From assembly GCF_963678635.1 (NCBI RefSeq), contig NC_087070.1:16063840-16127839 (forward strand): a stretch of DNA of 64,000 nucleotides. The letters are read 5' to 3'. This stretch comes from Symsagittifera roscoffensis. Its lineage: Eukaryota; Xenacoelomorpha; Acoela; Convolutidae. Of the stretch, positions 41,735 to 54,400 are shown piece after piece (position 1 is the stretch's first letter; each line of letters begins with the position of its first letter). Position numbers and translations under genes: made by a program. The notes under the pieces were generated by a model. That model saw only the letters and a list, made by a program, of their open reading frames with translations, did no database searches and was not told the origin of the DNA.

Positions 41735-42965
41735 TGGAAAGACCCTGGCAGAGAAATTTGGTATCGCAACTATACTGGCCCTAACTAACCTAACGGATTA
41801 AACAGTAAATTGCGATAACGGGGAACCCAAATGAGATAATTAAATTAACATAAATGATATAAGCTTGAGTTGATATTAACATAAATGATATAAACATCTC
41901 AACTCAAAAACAATGCTGGAACAAAGTGTCAACATCAAAACGAACGATTTGATTAAACGCGGGTGAATTTATCTCTCTCAATAATTTGGTTTTTAACTGT
42001 TTTCGTTGCTTTTTCTATAACTTTTGTTTCTTTTTTTTTGCTTTAATAATTTAATAATGTCTTTACTGTGGCGTAAATGGTCATTAAGGTTTTTATTTCA
42101 ATTGTTTATTCTTGATGTAATTTCTTATAATTTTCTTGCAAAAAAAGATTTTTAGCGTTTTTTTTTGATAAATTTTGTTTCCTTATAGAGATGACTATGG
42201 GTCTAGATCTATCGAAGGCTTCAAAAATTTTATCAGTTCCATTCCTTTGACAATATATAACTGCTTTAATCTTGTCCTGGTAATTATTCAAAAATCGAGA
42301 TAATTTTGTTGTAGAGAGACATTGATCGATATTGATAATGTGACGACTTATTAGTTATTGATTAAAACGTGCCATAAAACTATATCGGCGCGAGAAGCGA
42401 AATGCGTATAATTGAGTACAACAAAATGAACCTTTTTTTTGTTGTTTTTTTTTGCATGGGGATTTGGCACCAGGCTACTTTAGAAGCAACATAATCACTT
42501 CGACCGGATGAGCATCTACAGTGGTGCTGCTTCAATTCTCATTTTTATCCCGACTTTCCTCATAAAACAAAATATTTTTTCCGAAAAAAAACACCTTTTT
42601 CCCAAATTTTTTCCTATAAATGAGCTTCCAAATGATATTCCCGCGGCACCAATTATTCCTGCTATTAGCGACAAGACAGCTATTGCTTAAAACTTACAAA
42701 AGACAGAACTCACTTTAGGTATTTAAATAACTTAAATTCGGTAAAATCAACATCTTACGGATATCGCATTATTTCACAGTCTCAATTTTGGGGGCATTTG
42801 AACATTTCGATATTTTAACAATTTTACGTGAACCCTAACCTGAACACAATGATATATCAAACTTATTGCCGCAGGATCTCAGTTGAACAAACAATTGTTT
42901 CAACAAAATCAGGTACCAAAAATGTTTGATTAAAAACCGAACTAGACATAAATTAGTTGAAGTTT
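41735..42965. other. 5' part of the BEL/Pao element and flank, no gene
   Basis: It should contain the untranslated leader and most of the 5' LTR. A short repeat, attaacataaatgatataa, occurs twice (41,849 and 41,877). No clear primer-binding site seen. Confidence 0.4.
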
Positions 42966-43085
42966 TAAATTGTAAGATTAAAGGGTTTTCATAATTTCAA
43001 GTAAGATTTTGCAAAAAACTGACTCAAAAAGTGATTTACGAAATGCATAAACTATAGCAAATAAATGCATGTTAGCACGCGATAA
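42966..43085 (-). repeat. Candidate 5' LTR copy of the BEL/Pao element
   Basis: It matches 36110-36225 over about 120 bp in the same orientation (ataatttcaagtaagatttt ... gatttacgaaatgcataaac). See the feature at 36070. Confidence 0.45.
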
Positions 43086-43159
43086 CAGATTAGGTCTCCG
43101 CTTACGCATTAATAGATATACTGCGCGTTATAGTCCCAAATTGGCATAAATGGCAACCT

Positions 43160-43880
43160 TTAAACCCCCCATAACTTTACGAAAAACGATCAGTGAAAAA
43201 TTTAAGCCCAGGACAACAAAACGTTTCAAATTATATTAAAAAAAATTCGGTCCAAAATGGCTTGTTAAAAAGTCGAAATTTGTCCTGCGACAAAACAAAC
43301 CACCCCGAGCACAAATTTTCCTTCACTTTCGCAACGAAAGTCGGAACAAAAATGTAAATTTTCCAGAAAGCTACATAATAGATACTGTCCAAAAACTAAA
43401 CAAATTAAACAAAAGCGCTCGTCATAGGTCGAAGCCTTGAATATTGCGACTGCTTTTTCACCTCTATGGAGCAGTAATACCCTGAAAAAAATTTAATTTA
43501 ATGAGCTAAATGAAAAAAAAAATGAAATTGAGATTTTTGATAAAATCATCCCTCACACGCCATATAAAGTACAAACTTGAAATTTTCGCTCCTAGTGGGA
43601 ATTCATTTTTGGCAAACAAGTCCTTCATCCAACTTGAAACGATTTCTAAGACGGATTAAGTGTCCGCTTGCGAGTTAATTTTAAACCCCCCAAAACATTA
43701 TGAAAATGATCACATGTGAAACATTTTCTCAAATTTAAGCGCAAGACAACATTACCTTTTGAATGATATTCAAAAAAAACATAGTCAAAAAGCCGAAATT
43801 TGTCTGAAGAAAAAAAACCACCCCGAGTACAAATATTTCGTTACTTTCGTTACAAAAGTCGGAACAAAAACAAAACGGAA
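43160..43880 (+). repeat. Hairpin repeat, one full and one partial unit
   Basis: The unit at 43,200-43,690 aligns with 35,515-35,970 (tttaagcccaggacaacaaaa, tccaaaatggcttgttaaaaa, ccccgagcacaaatttt, gctcctagtggg). A second partial unit runs 43,675-43,880. The hairpin here is degraded. Confidence 0.75.
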
Positions 43881-44996
43881 TTTTTTTTATAATACGGGCA
43901 TTCTAAAATTTAAAACTTAAAATCACACTGTAGCCGAGAGCGTTATTTTCCTAGCATTTGGCAAATGAATTTGAAATGAACTTATGACGGAATGTACAAA
44001 TGACATTATGCGAAAAAGTAAACTCAGAACTTGTTTTTGAGATAAAACTGAGCATTGCACCACTAGGGATACATTACAAACATATCCAACAATCATTTTG
44101 AAAATTGTCAATGAAAGGATAGATACCGAAACTATTTCATTTATTGAGTTTCTCAGAAGAAAATTTGCCACATTAAAGCTCATTGAGTTTGTGGAAATTT
44201 TTATAAGAACACATTTTTGCTCCGGTCAAATAAACTTGAGAACATTTTGATCTTCTCTTTTATTTCTTATCAAATCCATTGTTGAAACTTGAACTAGTTT
44301 ATGATATTTTGTGTCATTAGACTTTTTGGTATTGGAGGGGGTAATTTTTTTTTCAATCAGCAAAAAAACATAAAGACTTTGAAAAAAGTCCAAAACAGAT
44401 CGCAAAATCAGTTAATCTTGAACATTTTCAGAACTTTTCAGAGAAAAAACTCAAAAATAGTGCACGACCCAGAAAAGCGTCTTCAATTTGCTAGTTGTCA
44501 CTAAACTCTTGAAACCCTAAGAAAAAATTGAAATTTTCAAAACTCTATTCTTGAAGTCTATTTCTTGAAATCTGTTCCTGAAGCACTCAAAACAAAAGAA
44601 AAATCATTATCACGCTGCAAACGATGCAGTTGAAGGCGATTAAGTCGATATAACTAGGAACAACAAAACTTTTCAGAGAAGTTAACACAAAAAACAATCT
44701 GGAGGTTTTTCAATCTGGAGTTGGTAATTCTTTACGAGGACAAAATATTTTTTGAATAGGCGCACATTTTTGTGTCTGTATGTCCCTTGATTCTATAGAC
44801 AAATCTGTAACAATTTCCAAACTGTAACTAAATTGAAATACAAAAATTTTGTGGATTCCGCGTACAAATACATGTAACGTAAATTTTGTCTGTACATTTG
44901 CTTTGTCGCGGAATCCTCAGCAGGCAAGTTCAGCTAGTTGTTCTGGGGTCCGCAACTGCAAGCAGATTCCGCAAAATGTAAGTAAAATTTGCAGAC
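43881..44996. other. No gene seen
   Basis: AT-rich sequence; frames of 86 and 67 codons show no domain. Confidence 0.5.
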
Positions 44997-45122
44997 ACAA
45001 CTTCTGAATAACTTTCAAACAACTCAAACCGAGAAACTAAATTAAAGCGAGGCGGAAATTAAAACATCAAAATTTGAAAAATAAACAATACACCGACAAC
45101 ATTTGAAGCAAATAATAAACAA
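44997..45122 (+). repeat. 126-bp dispersed repeat, copy 1
   Basis: acttctgaataactttcaa ... gccgacaacatttgaagcaaataataa type sequence, about 95% identical by eye to 47306-47433. Confidence 0.9.
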
Positions 45123-45474
45123 TTAGCTAGCCTAATTTCAATCATTTCAATTCGGTAAGATTTTGTTGCTTGGGATAATTCGCCACACTTCGATAATTCG
45201 CGTTGCGTTTTCAGCATTATGATTAAAATCTTCCATGCGCGCTTAAATTATTCGAGAGAATGACCAAATTGGCGCTTTTCAAACAACCAGAACTCAGCAT
45301 AAACTGATCAGAGGTAACAATATATTTTCAAATTTATTTTTAGGGTGATATCTTCAGTGGGATATAAAATATTTTTATTAAAAACTATTTTTTCGAGCGG
45401 CGAAATATGACTGAATAAAAAAACTACCCCAGCAAAAAAAAATCCGTTTTCTTGAGAAAAACTGAACAATAAAT

Positions 45475-45545
45475 AGGCAGGACTGATCGTATCAGGGCAA
45501 CGCCCTGAATGTTCCGACTGTCCATAAACTGGTCTCGAATCGTTT
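45475..45545 (+). repeat. Hairpin repeat fragment
   Basis: gactgatcgtatcagggcaacgccctgaatgttccgactg. The stem tcagggc/gccctga is intact while the loop (aac) differs from the copy at 35,343 (gaa). Confidence 0.75.
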
Positions 45546-45770
45546 TTGGTAAGGAAATATTGACAAACTTTGAATTTTAAGCTGAATATAAAGAGCTGTG
45601 TATGGAATTATTAAGATCATTCAGCCTGCCTCAATTGAATTCGGAATGTCTTTGTGGACCAGGATAATTTGCCACGCGTAAATAATGCGCCCTAACCTTT
45701 CAGCTTCAAAGTGTCACAGCGCTCTTATAGTCACGTTAGTAAATTAGTCAGCGTTTTCTAGCAATCTTTA

Positions 45771-45842
45771 AGCCAGGATAGTTTAATGGTGAGCGCTCTT
45801 GCTTCTGGGACCACGAAGATCCATGAATTGAGCCCCCAAGGA
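45771..45842 (+). repeat. Decayed tRNA-like sequence
   Basis: An A-box-like gatagtttaatggtgagcgc is followed 45 nt later by a weak B-box-like ccatgaattgagcccc. Stems are not complete, so it is a tRNA-derived repeat or pseudogene, not a working tRNA. Confidence 0.35.
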
Positions 45843-47305
45843 AATACTTTTGAAACCGAGCATATATATTCCTTACTCTTTTCAATAGTCGAAAGAACAA
45901 TAACACAGTTCGAACACTGGAAACTTTGTTCTACTGCTACACCTATATGCACGCAATAAAATAGTATTTGCGGGGACAACAAATATTGAAATGTCTCGCT
46001 TGAAAATTTCATCGGGCTACTATCGAGATTTAGATTCAAGGATTTGGTTAGCTATTACGAGTGTTGCTTATTTGCCTTAAAAATGGTCGTTAGTCAAATG
46101 CCAAGCGATTTTGGAGTGATCCCAGGATCTGTCTGAAGGTGCTTCATTACGAGGCCAAACTACTTTTTGGGAAATATAAGCGGATTCCTCAACAAGGACG
46201 CTCCTCTTGTTTTTTCATTTTCTTTGATCGTTCCGACAAATTGTTAACATGTTTAAAGACTTGTCTCTGGAATCCAGGATCATACAGACACAAAATTGTG
46301 CGCCTATCCAGTGCACAGCTTGATCTCATCATGTTGTAAGTGGTAATACATCGATAGGGAGAGTCGGGCCGAGAGATAGATCAAAGGGCCGAAAACAGCT
46401 AGCTCTACCTGTGACATGTGAAAAAACATGTCAAATAAGAATATTAAATTTTTGATAATCGAAGCAAAACTAGCCGGCGATAACCAGTCGAAAACTTTAA
46501 TTACGAGCATAATAATTGCATGCGTAATAACTCACAAAGCGTAATAATTGACAAAGCAAAAATTTTCGAAAGAAAACTTAAAAAACTTTTTTTTGGAAGT
46601 TTTTGTGAAGTAAGATTTTCAAAAAATGCAATGAAACTTCCGCAAAAATTTGAAACTCAAATATTTCCACTAAACGCAGTATTAAATACAAAACTGAAAT
46701 TTCGAAAAGAGTACGTGCAACGAGAACTCAGCCGAAAAAAAATAAACAGACAGTCGATAGCCCGAAACAGCAGAAAACTCTTGTTATATAAAAAACAGAT
46801 CCCGATAAGATTTGAACCTTACGCTTTTTTTTCTTAATCACATGTGTTACATCTACACCAGATGCGCCGGATAGTTGATTGAGTTTGAATTTTTATTGAG
46901 AAATTAAACATGTATAACATTTTCACGTGCAAAATCTTATGAACAAAGTTTCTTACGGGAAAAATTCTAGTACCAGGTTGCAACATCCTAGCTTATTGCA
47001 AGAGTACAAACATTTTCTGTTTCAATTCATCACCTTTAAACAAAAATTGCAGAAAATATATAGCAATTTTGAAATATACTTTTTAAAAGCCTATTACATC
47101 ATTTAAACCAAAAAAGACATCTTCACCTGGTGTAGGATAAATAGATCACAGGGTAGAGACAACAATCAAACAAAAATAAGATTTGCTGGTTTCCGCGAAA
47201 GTAGAACATGATGTTCCGAACATAATTTTTGGAAAAAATTGCCGGAAAAAAAATCTATCGGCCGGTTGAAACTTTCTTGCTTATCGCTGAAGTAAAATTC
47301 CTTTT
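45843..47305. other. No gene seen
   Basis: AT-rich. A lysine-rich 105-codon plus-strand frame at 46520-46837 has no domain and probably reflects A-rich sequence. Confidence 0.5.
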
Positions 47306-47433
47306 GCATAAACAACTTCTGAATAACTTTCAAGCAACTCAAACCGAGAAACTAAATTAAAGCGAGGCGAAAATTAAAATATCAAAATTTGAAAAAAAAC
47401 AATACGCCGACAACATTTGAAGCAAATAATAAT
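47306..47433 (+). repeat. 126-bp dispersed repeat, copy 2
   Basis: Direct copy of 44997-45122, 2.3 kb away, same orientation. Confidence 0.9.
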
Positions 47434-49129
47434 TCGGAAATTCGAAATCTACGCATACAAAAAGCGAAAATTTTCATAGGGTGATTAAAACAGGCGTTTT
47501 TCAGAAAAAGCTCATTTTATTAACAAGGCCGATTACAGCGAAGCAGAAAAACGAAAAACGCAAAATAAAGCAAGTTAATGAGCAAATTTTGGAAAAAGGT
47601 TTTTAACGGGAGAAAAAATCTGTTACCCGATTGCTATACTCTTGCTCATCGCAAGAGTAAAAATGTAATGATGAGTTTAATTGCTGACTAGAATCGATCT
47701 CGCATAGTTCAGTTGTCTAGTATTTTTATGCAGTAAACAGTTACCAGAACGCCACAGATTCATATTGAGCAGAAGCAATGGTGTAAAATTTACCTGCATC
47801 AGCTCACGGTACTTGAAAATTGAACACGCTAATTGAAAACCGAGGTCAAAATTTTGACAAATTTTGAAAATAAATGCGCAAATGATTTAAGTTGCACGCT
47901 TCCCGTCCCAACCTTCTCTATTAAGTATTATGGCAGAGTGACACGGTACCTTGGTTAATTATGTGAACCTACTATGGTAGTAACATAAGACTACTAGCAT
48001 CAGGTGAAAACCCTGAAAAGTCCAACTGCACTCTAACTGGTCTCGAGAAATTTTGAGTGAAGGAAATTTTTCATTCACCATAAATTTTATTCGGTTCATC
48101 TGACCTAGCTGCCAATACCAAATACAAAAGGTAATTTTTTCAGTCATACAAGGAAACTTGATAAGCAAACAGCTTGCTTCAATTCAATTTGGGTTAATTT
48201 TTCAAGGCTAAATATTTTATTTTTTGATATTCGCTGCATAAAGAAAAAAGCGGACCCATTTTAAATGAAAATTTAAAAATGGGTTCAAAACTAGTTTTCC
48301 GGGAACTCCTAAACTGCAGAATTTTTTTGACTGCTATAGGGTAAAACTGTCCAGCAATAAAGTGATAAGACCATTTTTTTGCTAATCTTGAGCAGGATTC
48401 AAGTTTTTTTATTTCTACTTTCCGAAGAATGTGACGGAACAATTGGGCTCTGTGGTTGTTTTTTAGACAAATTTCAACTTTTAAAACTTTTAAAGTTTTG
48501 AGCAAGACGTAGATAAAGTTGAACACCGGTTACTGTGCAAGTAGCACAGAATGTTCCGACCGCAGTCTTAAAATGAGACACCTGAAAACGGGCCGTGTTG
48601 GCTTAATGGTGTTTTCCCAAACGATTCTAATTTGCATTTACATTTTTTTTTATAAACAACTTTGTAACTAGATATCGTTTGGAATCAACTTATTTTATTT
48701 TATTAAGAAAATAAAAAATGTTTTTTTTTTCAAATTGGTGTCGTTTTTTTTGACATGTTGTAAAAAGGACTTCACTATTTATCACTTCTGTCTGATGATT
48801 ATTTGTGGTAGCTGATTATGCGTGAAAAACAATAAGAAAAAATATTTAAACCAACACGAATACAAAGTTCCTCCCGATTTTCAATGTTCGGAACAAAAAA
48901 TACTGACATTCTGATCTCATATTTATACATCGAGTTGAAGCTGCATTTTGCAAACTCCAGCCGGACACAAAAAATCAGCTCGAAAAAAAAAACAAAAAAA
49001 GACACAGGTAAGCACTATCGTTCTATCTCGCTTATGTAAAGATATTGCAATTAAGATTTTTTTTGCTAAGTTATTTTAAAAATTTGCTGCGATTGTGCAA
49101 AATTCGATTCATCCTCCAATCTGAAGCTT
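47434..49129. other. Diverged repeats, no gene
   Basis: It holds decayed hairpin-repeat fragments near 48,000-48,055 and 48,530-48,570 (cagaatgttccgacc). No coding frame with a recognisable domain. Confidence 0.5.
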
Positions 49130-51225
49130 AAGTATAGTTTTTTTTATCATTTTCTATGCTTGTTGATTAAAAAAAATTGTAATTTTTGGAAAAATGTGAA
49201 TAAACGAATGCGTTTATGAAAAAATTAAATATGAAAACAATCAATTCAAGAATCAATGAAATCAGTAAACCTAAGGAATAAAAAAGTTTCTTTATTAAAA
49301 GATTTAGTAGTGAACACAATGAAAATTCGTTTTTTTAAAAGGGTTAAAATATGAAATAATTTTCATCAAAACTTATTTTCGGATATTTTTTGATTTATAG
49401 AACTTCATTGAAAAAGTTCTAGAACTACTATTATGGTATAATTAAGGCACGATATGTTTCGTACTTTTATCTCGTAACCGACAATTTAAACCGGTAAAAC
49501 GTTACTTAACGCAATCTCTGAGTAGAGCTAAGCATGAACCAACACGTTACTAGAAACTAAACAGTACTGGGTTTTCAATAGCGATTGGAAGCATAATATC
49601 AAAAACTAAAGCAAGTGGTTTTCTTTTTGAATTTTTCATCGGCACTATATCAAAAACTTCTTAAAAAAACTATATCCTAGCCTTTAAAGGATAGCGAGCA
49701 CATTCAGGATTTTATCTTGATACGAGCAGTCATATTTATTTTAAGTTATGTTGATTAGCAGCAAATTAAAGTTTCTAATAATTTTGTTACAGCGGCGAAG
49801 TTAGCTGAACTGACCAAACACGGATAAAAAAAACAAAAACTGAAAAACAAGAACAATAGCTGAAAAGCTTTATAGACAACCCAGAAGCAGTCGTTGATTA
49901 CCAAGCTGAAAATTGTGCGGCTTGACCACTCACTCCGGAAATTTGACTCAAAATTGACTCAAAAGTAACTTGAATCAAATATCAAATTTTAACTAGGTAA
50001 TGCCCGTCAATTTTAAATACACTTTATTTGAGCGCATATAACGTATGCTGCTTCAACAAAGCAGAAAAATATCAGAAAACTGTGCTACGAAATAAGAAAA
50101 ATTTGGTTGGAAAAAAGTTTCCAAAATATAACACATCTTCTGTTGTGTAATTATGCCAAGCCCAGATTAGATGTTGCGGTGCAGCAGTACGCTAACATAA
50201 TCTCACTATTAATTTCTTGTCATTTCCATACTTGTTGATCGGAAAAAAATTGTCATTTTTGGAAAGATAAGAATAAACGACGACCTGTTTATGAAAATAT
50301 TAAAAATGAAGACAATAAATTCAAGAATTAAGGAAATCGATAAATTTAACGAAAAAAAAATTTGTTATTGAAAGATATACAATGGTTAAAACATTGAAGA
50401 TCCGTTTTTCAGAAAATCATTTAAAATATGAAAACAAGTTTTATCAAAGCATATCTTCGGATAGTTTTTCGACTTATAGAACTTTATTTAAAAACTTCGA
50501 GAGCTACTAATTTGAGATAAAAAGCTCGATATGTTTCGTACATTTTTCCCGTAATGGACAATTTAAACCGGTAAACTGTTTTTGAACGCGAGCTCTGAGT
50601 AGAGCTAAACAAGAACCAACAACAAGCTACAAGACATTAAACACAGTGCTGGGTTTTCCAAATCGATTGGGGAGAAAGGCCAAAAAACCTAAAACCAAGT
50701 GTTTTTTTTTGAAATTTTCATTGGCACTATATCAAAAAAAAACTATATCAAGACTTTCAGGGTTTTAGCCTGATACGAGCAGTCATGTTTAATTTCAAAT
50801 TAGGTTGAATAACAGCAAGCTAAACTTTATAATAATTTTGTTACAGCGGCGAAGCTAGCTAAACTGACCAAACACGGGCGAAAAAATTAATCAAAACTGA
50901 AAAACAAGAACAGTAGCAAATAATCTTTATTGAAAACCCTTAAACAGTCGGTGATTACCAAGCTGCAGATTGTGCGACTTGGCCAAACGCTCCTGAAACT
51001 AGTATTTTGACTCAAGTTTTTACTAGGAAATACCCTTCAGTTTTAAATACACTTTATTTGAGCGGATATAACGTATGCTGATTTAATAAAGTAGAAAAAT
51101 ATCACGAAACTGTGCTACGAAATAAAAAAAATTGGTTGGAAAAAAGTTACCGAATTTTAACTCAAGTTCTGTTGTGTAATTATGCCAAAAGCCAGATTAT
51201 AGGTTGCGGCGCAGCAGTACGCGAC
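49130..51225 (+). repeat. Tandem duplication, unit about 1.05 kb
   Basis: Copy 1 is about 49,130-50,205 and copy 2 about 50,210-51,225, same orientation. Anchors: agtagagcta at 49,521 and 50,598; agcggcgaag at 49,791 and 50,845; tgtgctacga at 50,081 and 51,111. Copies are moderately diverged with small indels. No ORF inside. Confidence 0.9.
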
Positions 51226-51496
51226 GTCGCTTTTTTGACGCTTTAAATAACCGTTGTCAAAAATAAATCGCTAACATAGCGTAACATTTAAGACTTAACT
51301 CAGGGGTATTTATATGGAAATTCACGCAGCTTCTACGAGACTGATGGTTATGATTATTTGTTATATCTGGGTTTCATTCGTTTCCTCCAAAACAGGCGCA
51401 ACAACCACCTTTAAATTATTTCAAGTTGTATAGATAAATACTTCTACTAAAAATTAAAACTCACAATTTGCTATACAAAAAGTAGCACGAGCTAAT

Positions 51497-54400
51497 TCAA
51501 AGTAAATTACACCAATCGGACCAATATAAATAACTGTTTCTTTTTCTCAAAATCTGAGTTCTAGACTTAATTGTTCGTGATTGTGAGATGAAGTTGATAT
51601 CTTCATCACTGGACAAACAGTCATCCCCGATGCCATGATCTGATTCTATTTCTAAGAACCCCGTCATTTCTTTGCTGATTTCTTTTTTCAGATTCAATTC
51701 TGACTTAAATTGCAAATCATTTCTGGTTGAAAAACAATTCAGCTGTCGACCTCCAAATATGCAAGACCACGAATTGTTTGAGGCACTTTGTTCTTTGTGG
51801 AATTTCATGGCAAATACTCTGCCATTTTGTGGCTGCTCATTTTCAGTCGCGATTGAATTCTGTGATGACAGTGAGAGCGAAAAAAGGAAGAGCTGACGGA
51901 GATTCTTCATGTGTCGCCGTCTAGGACGTCGAAATACTAAAATAATAAAAGAAGATCGTCCAAAATTTGGGATCAAATGAGTAATATAATCTCTCTCTAC
52001 CCTCCCCTGCAACTTACATTGCATAAAAGTTAGTAAAATACCAACTTAGCCAACAGACAGCTGCAAAACTTCTCCTGATTTAGTTCTCCTGACATCTATG
52101 CTATGCTAAGTTTATGCTATAGGATTTTCTTCGAGCAACAAGCGAGAAAGGTCTTCATCACCAAGTCTGCGTGGTAGAGCTAATTTTTGGTTGCAGTTTT
52201 TTCCATGGTAACTGTGGTCCCAAGCTACGGAAAAGACAAAATTGAAAGTGGTCAGTGGAACTATAATCCACTCTTTTCGGGAAAAACAAGGAATTGAAAG
52301 GAGAATCGTTTAATTTTTGAAAATTTTTATTATTTTGGTTTTAACCTCCACCATAGCCGAGCGTATATGTTTTGGTCCCACACACCGGATGGCCGGGTTC
52401 AAATCCCGATCGGAGTAAATTTTTTTTCACTTTTTGCATAATGAGATTTGAAATAATTCGAAATTTTTTATTTTTTCTTTCCAGAAAGGTCACTGATTCA
52501 CTGTATCTGTCGCGCACTCCCAAACCGAGTAGACAGCTTTGAATCTCTATTCGTGATTTAAAAGTTTTTTTTATACAACCAAGCATATGTTCAAGTTGAT
52601 TCGAAATGAAACATTCATATCTTCTAAATTAAAAAAGATATACATCTTGCGGTTTTCAGCGGTATAACTTATTTGATCAGTTGTTTCGAATAGAAATAAT
52701 TTAGAGCTTGCTCATTTTAAACTTAAGAAATTGAATTTGTTCCTTCTTTTGCCCTCTCCGATAATTAAATGATTTTATATCCTTTCATAATATATCTCTC
52801 CTCTTGTCTTCGGTGTTATCAACTGTGACTGTTCTATTAACCAATACTGAAATGGTAAAGCATTTGCCCATTATACCAGAGAGGTCATTTCGAGTCCCAG
52901 CTACGGCAGTTCAAAATCTTTTTACTCTATTTTACTTTGATCGATTTGAAGTTTTTAAGTTAATATGGTCTGCAATGTCTGTCGAATGATTGATATAGCA
53001 CTAATATATCATGCTGTTTCGCGTCCCCGCAGGTGCTCGAGCGGAACAGCTTTACAAAATATTTTTTCATCTAAGATTTTATCCTCAATTGATCATGTGG
53101 TTCGTTGGTTAAAAATATGCCAAATGTTTAAAACAATACTTGCGCGAAACGCACCTCATTGCTTCGACCTTTCAACAACTTATAAAAAACAGGGCTAGTA
53201 ATTTCTCTCAAGTTTTGTTATTCAAGTTTTACAAAAACATAAAATTTTGTGCAATCATATTGGGAGGAAGATTCGCAACTCCTAAAAGTATTCTGACAGC
53301 TCCCAACTTCAAATTCAAGTTTTCTGAAATTTTTGAAAAAATCACAGAAAACGTCATACCTCGAAAACTAGAAAGATTTGAGCAGTCATAATTGGAGGCA
53401 AAGTTCGCAACTACTGTGAGTAACCTGACAGAATCTTTTCTAATTTTTTTTATATCGAAGTTCTTTGAACAATTGAAAAAAAGTTTTAAAAAAAAAATGT
53501 CACATCTCGGAGACTTAGAGCATTTAAGCAGTACCAATTGGTCGCAAGATTTGCAACTTGGAACTCGTAAGAGGACCCTTTCAGTACTTAACTACAGGGT
53601 TAGGAATTTCAAATTATTTTGAAAAGTTTAAACTTGAGTTTTCTGTAAAACTTTTTTAAAATCACAAAAAACATCATATCTTGAGCAGTGAGTCATATTT
53701 CAGGAAAGATTCGCGACCCATGAGAGTACTCTGACAGCCCCCAACTAGAGGGTTAGACATTTTCAAAAATGTCTAAATTAAGTTTTCTGTAAATTTAAAA
53801 AAAAAACGTCATACCTGGAAAACAACTAAGATTTGAGCAGTCATACTCTGAGACTATTCTATGCGAGCTGGATTGGAAAGAAGTCAGCTCGGTAATATAA
53901 TACAATGCTGACAAGCTCTTGTGTAAAGATGATAGCCAACAGACAGTTGGAAAAGTATCAATGAACTCACGCAGACCGAAAAAAATGACTGCGCTGTAAT
54001 GACTAGGAATGTAAAACTTCAATTTGCAAGTTTCGAAAATATAAATATTGAATTTATAGAATTTTTTATGCTAGACACTTTTTGACAAATCTAGACCATT
54101 CTGACACAAATATATCAAAAGGTAAATTCCTTTCCGCTAACAAATCATAAAATTTCACCAATTTTTTGTCAATCGCAAATGTTTTCGGGCTACTTGCACA
54201 TTTGTTATTGGAGAGCGGACTTTTCATTTCATTTGCAAATGCTGTAGAAGGAAATCGAAAGTCACACCGCAATAAATAAAAATTGAGCGTGAACTACTTT
54301 TATGACTTCTTCCTGAAAAAAAAACGGAAAAAAAATCAAAGCCTTCGCAAAATTGATTGACACTTAAAACTAGCTCATTTAATGTCTTTATAATTTTTGG

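Noticed and set aside
46520-46837. 105-codon lysine- and arginine-rich plus-strand frame
   Set aside because: Composition follows the A-rich DNA; no domain, no splice or neighbouring support.
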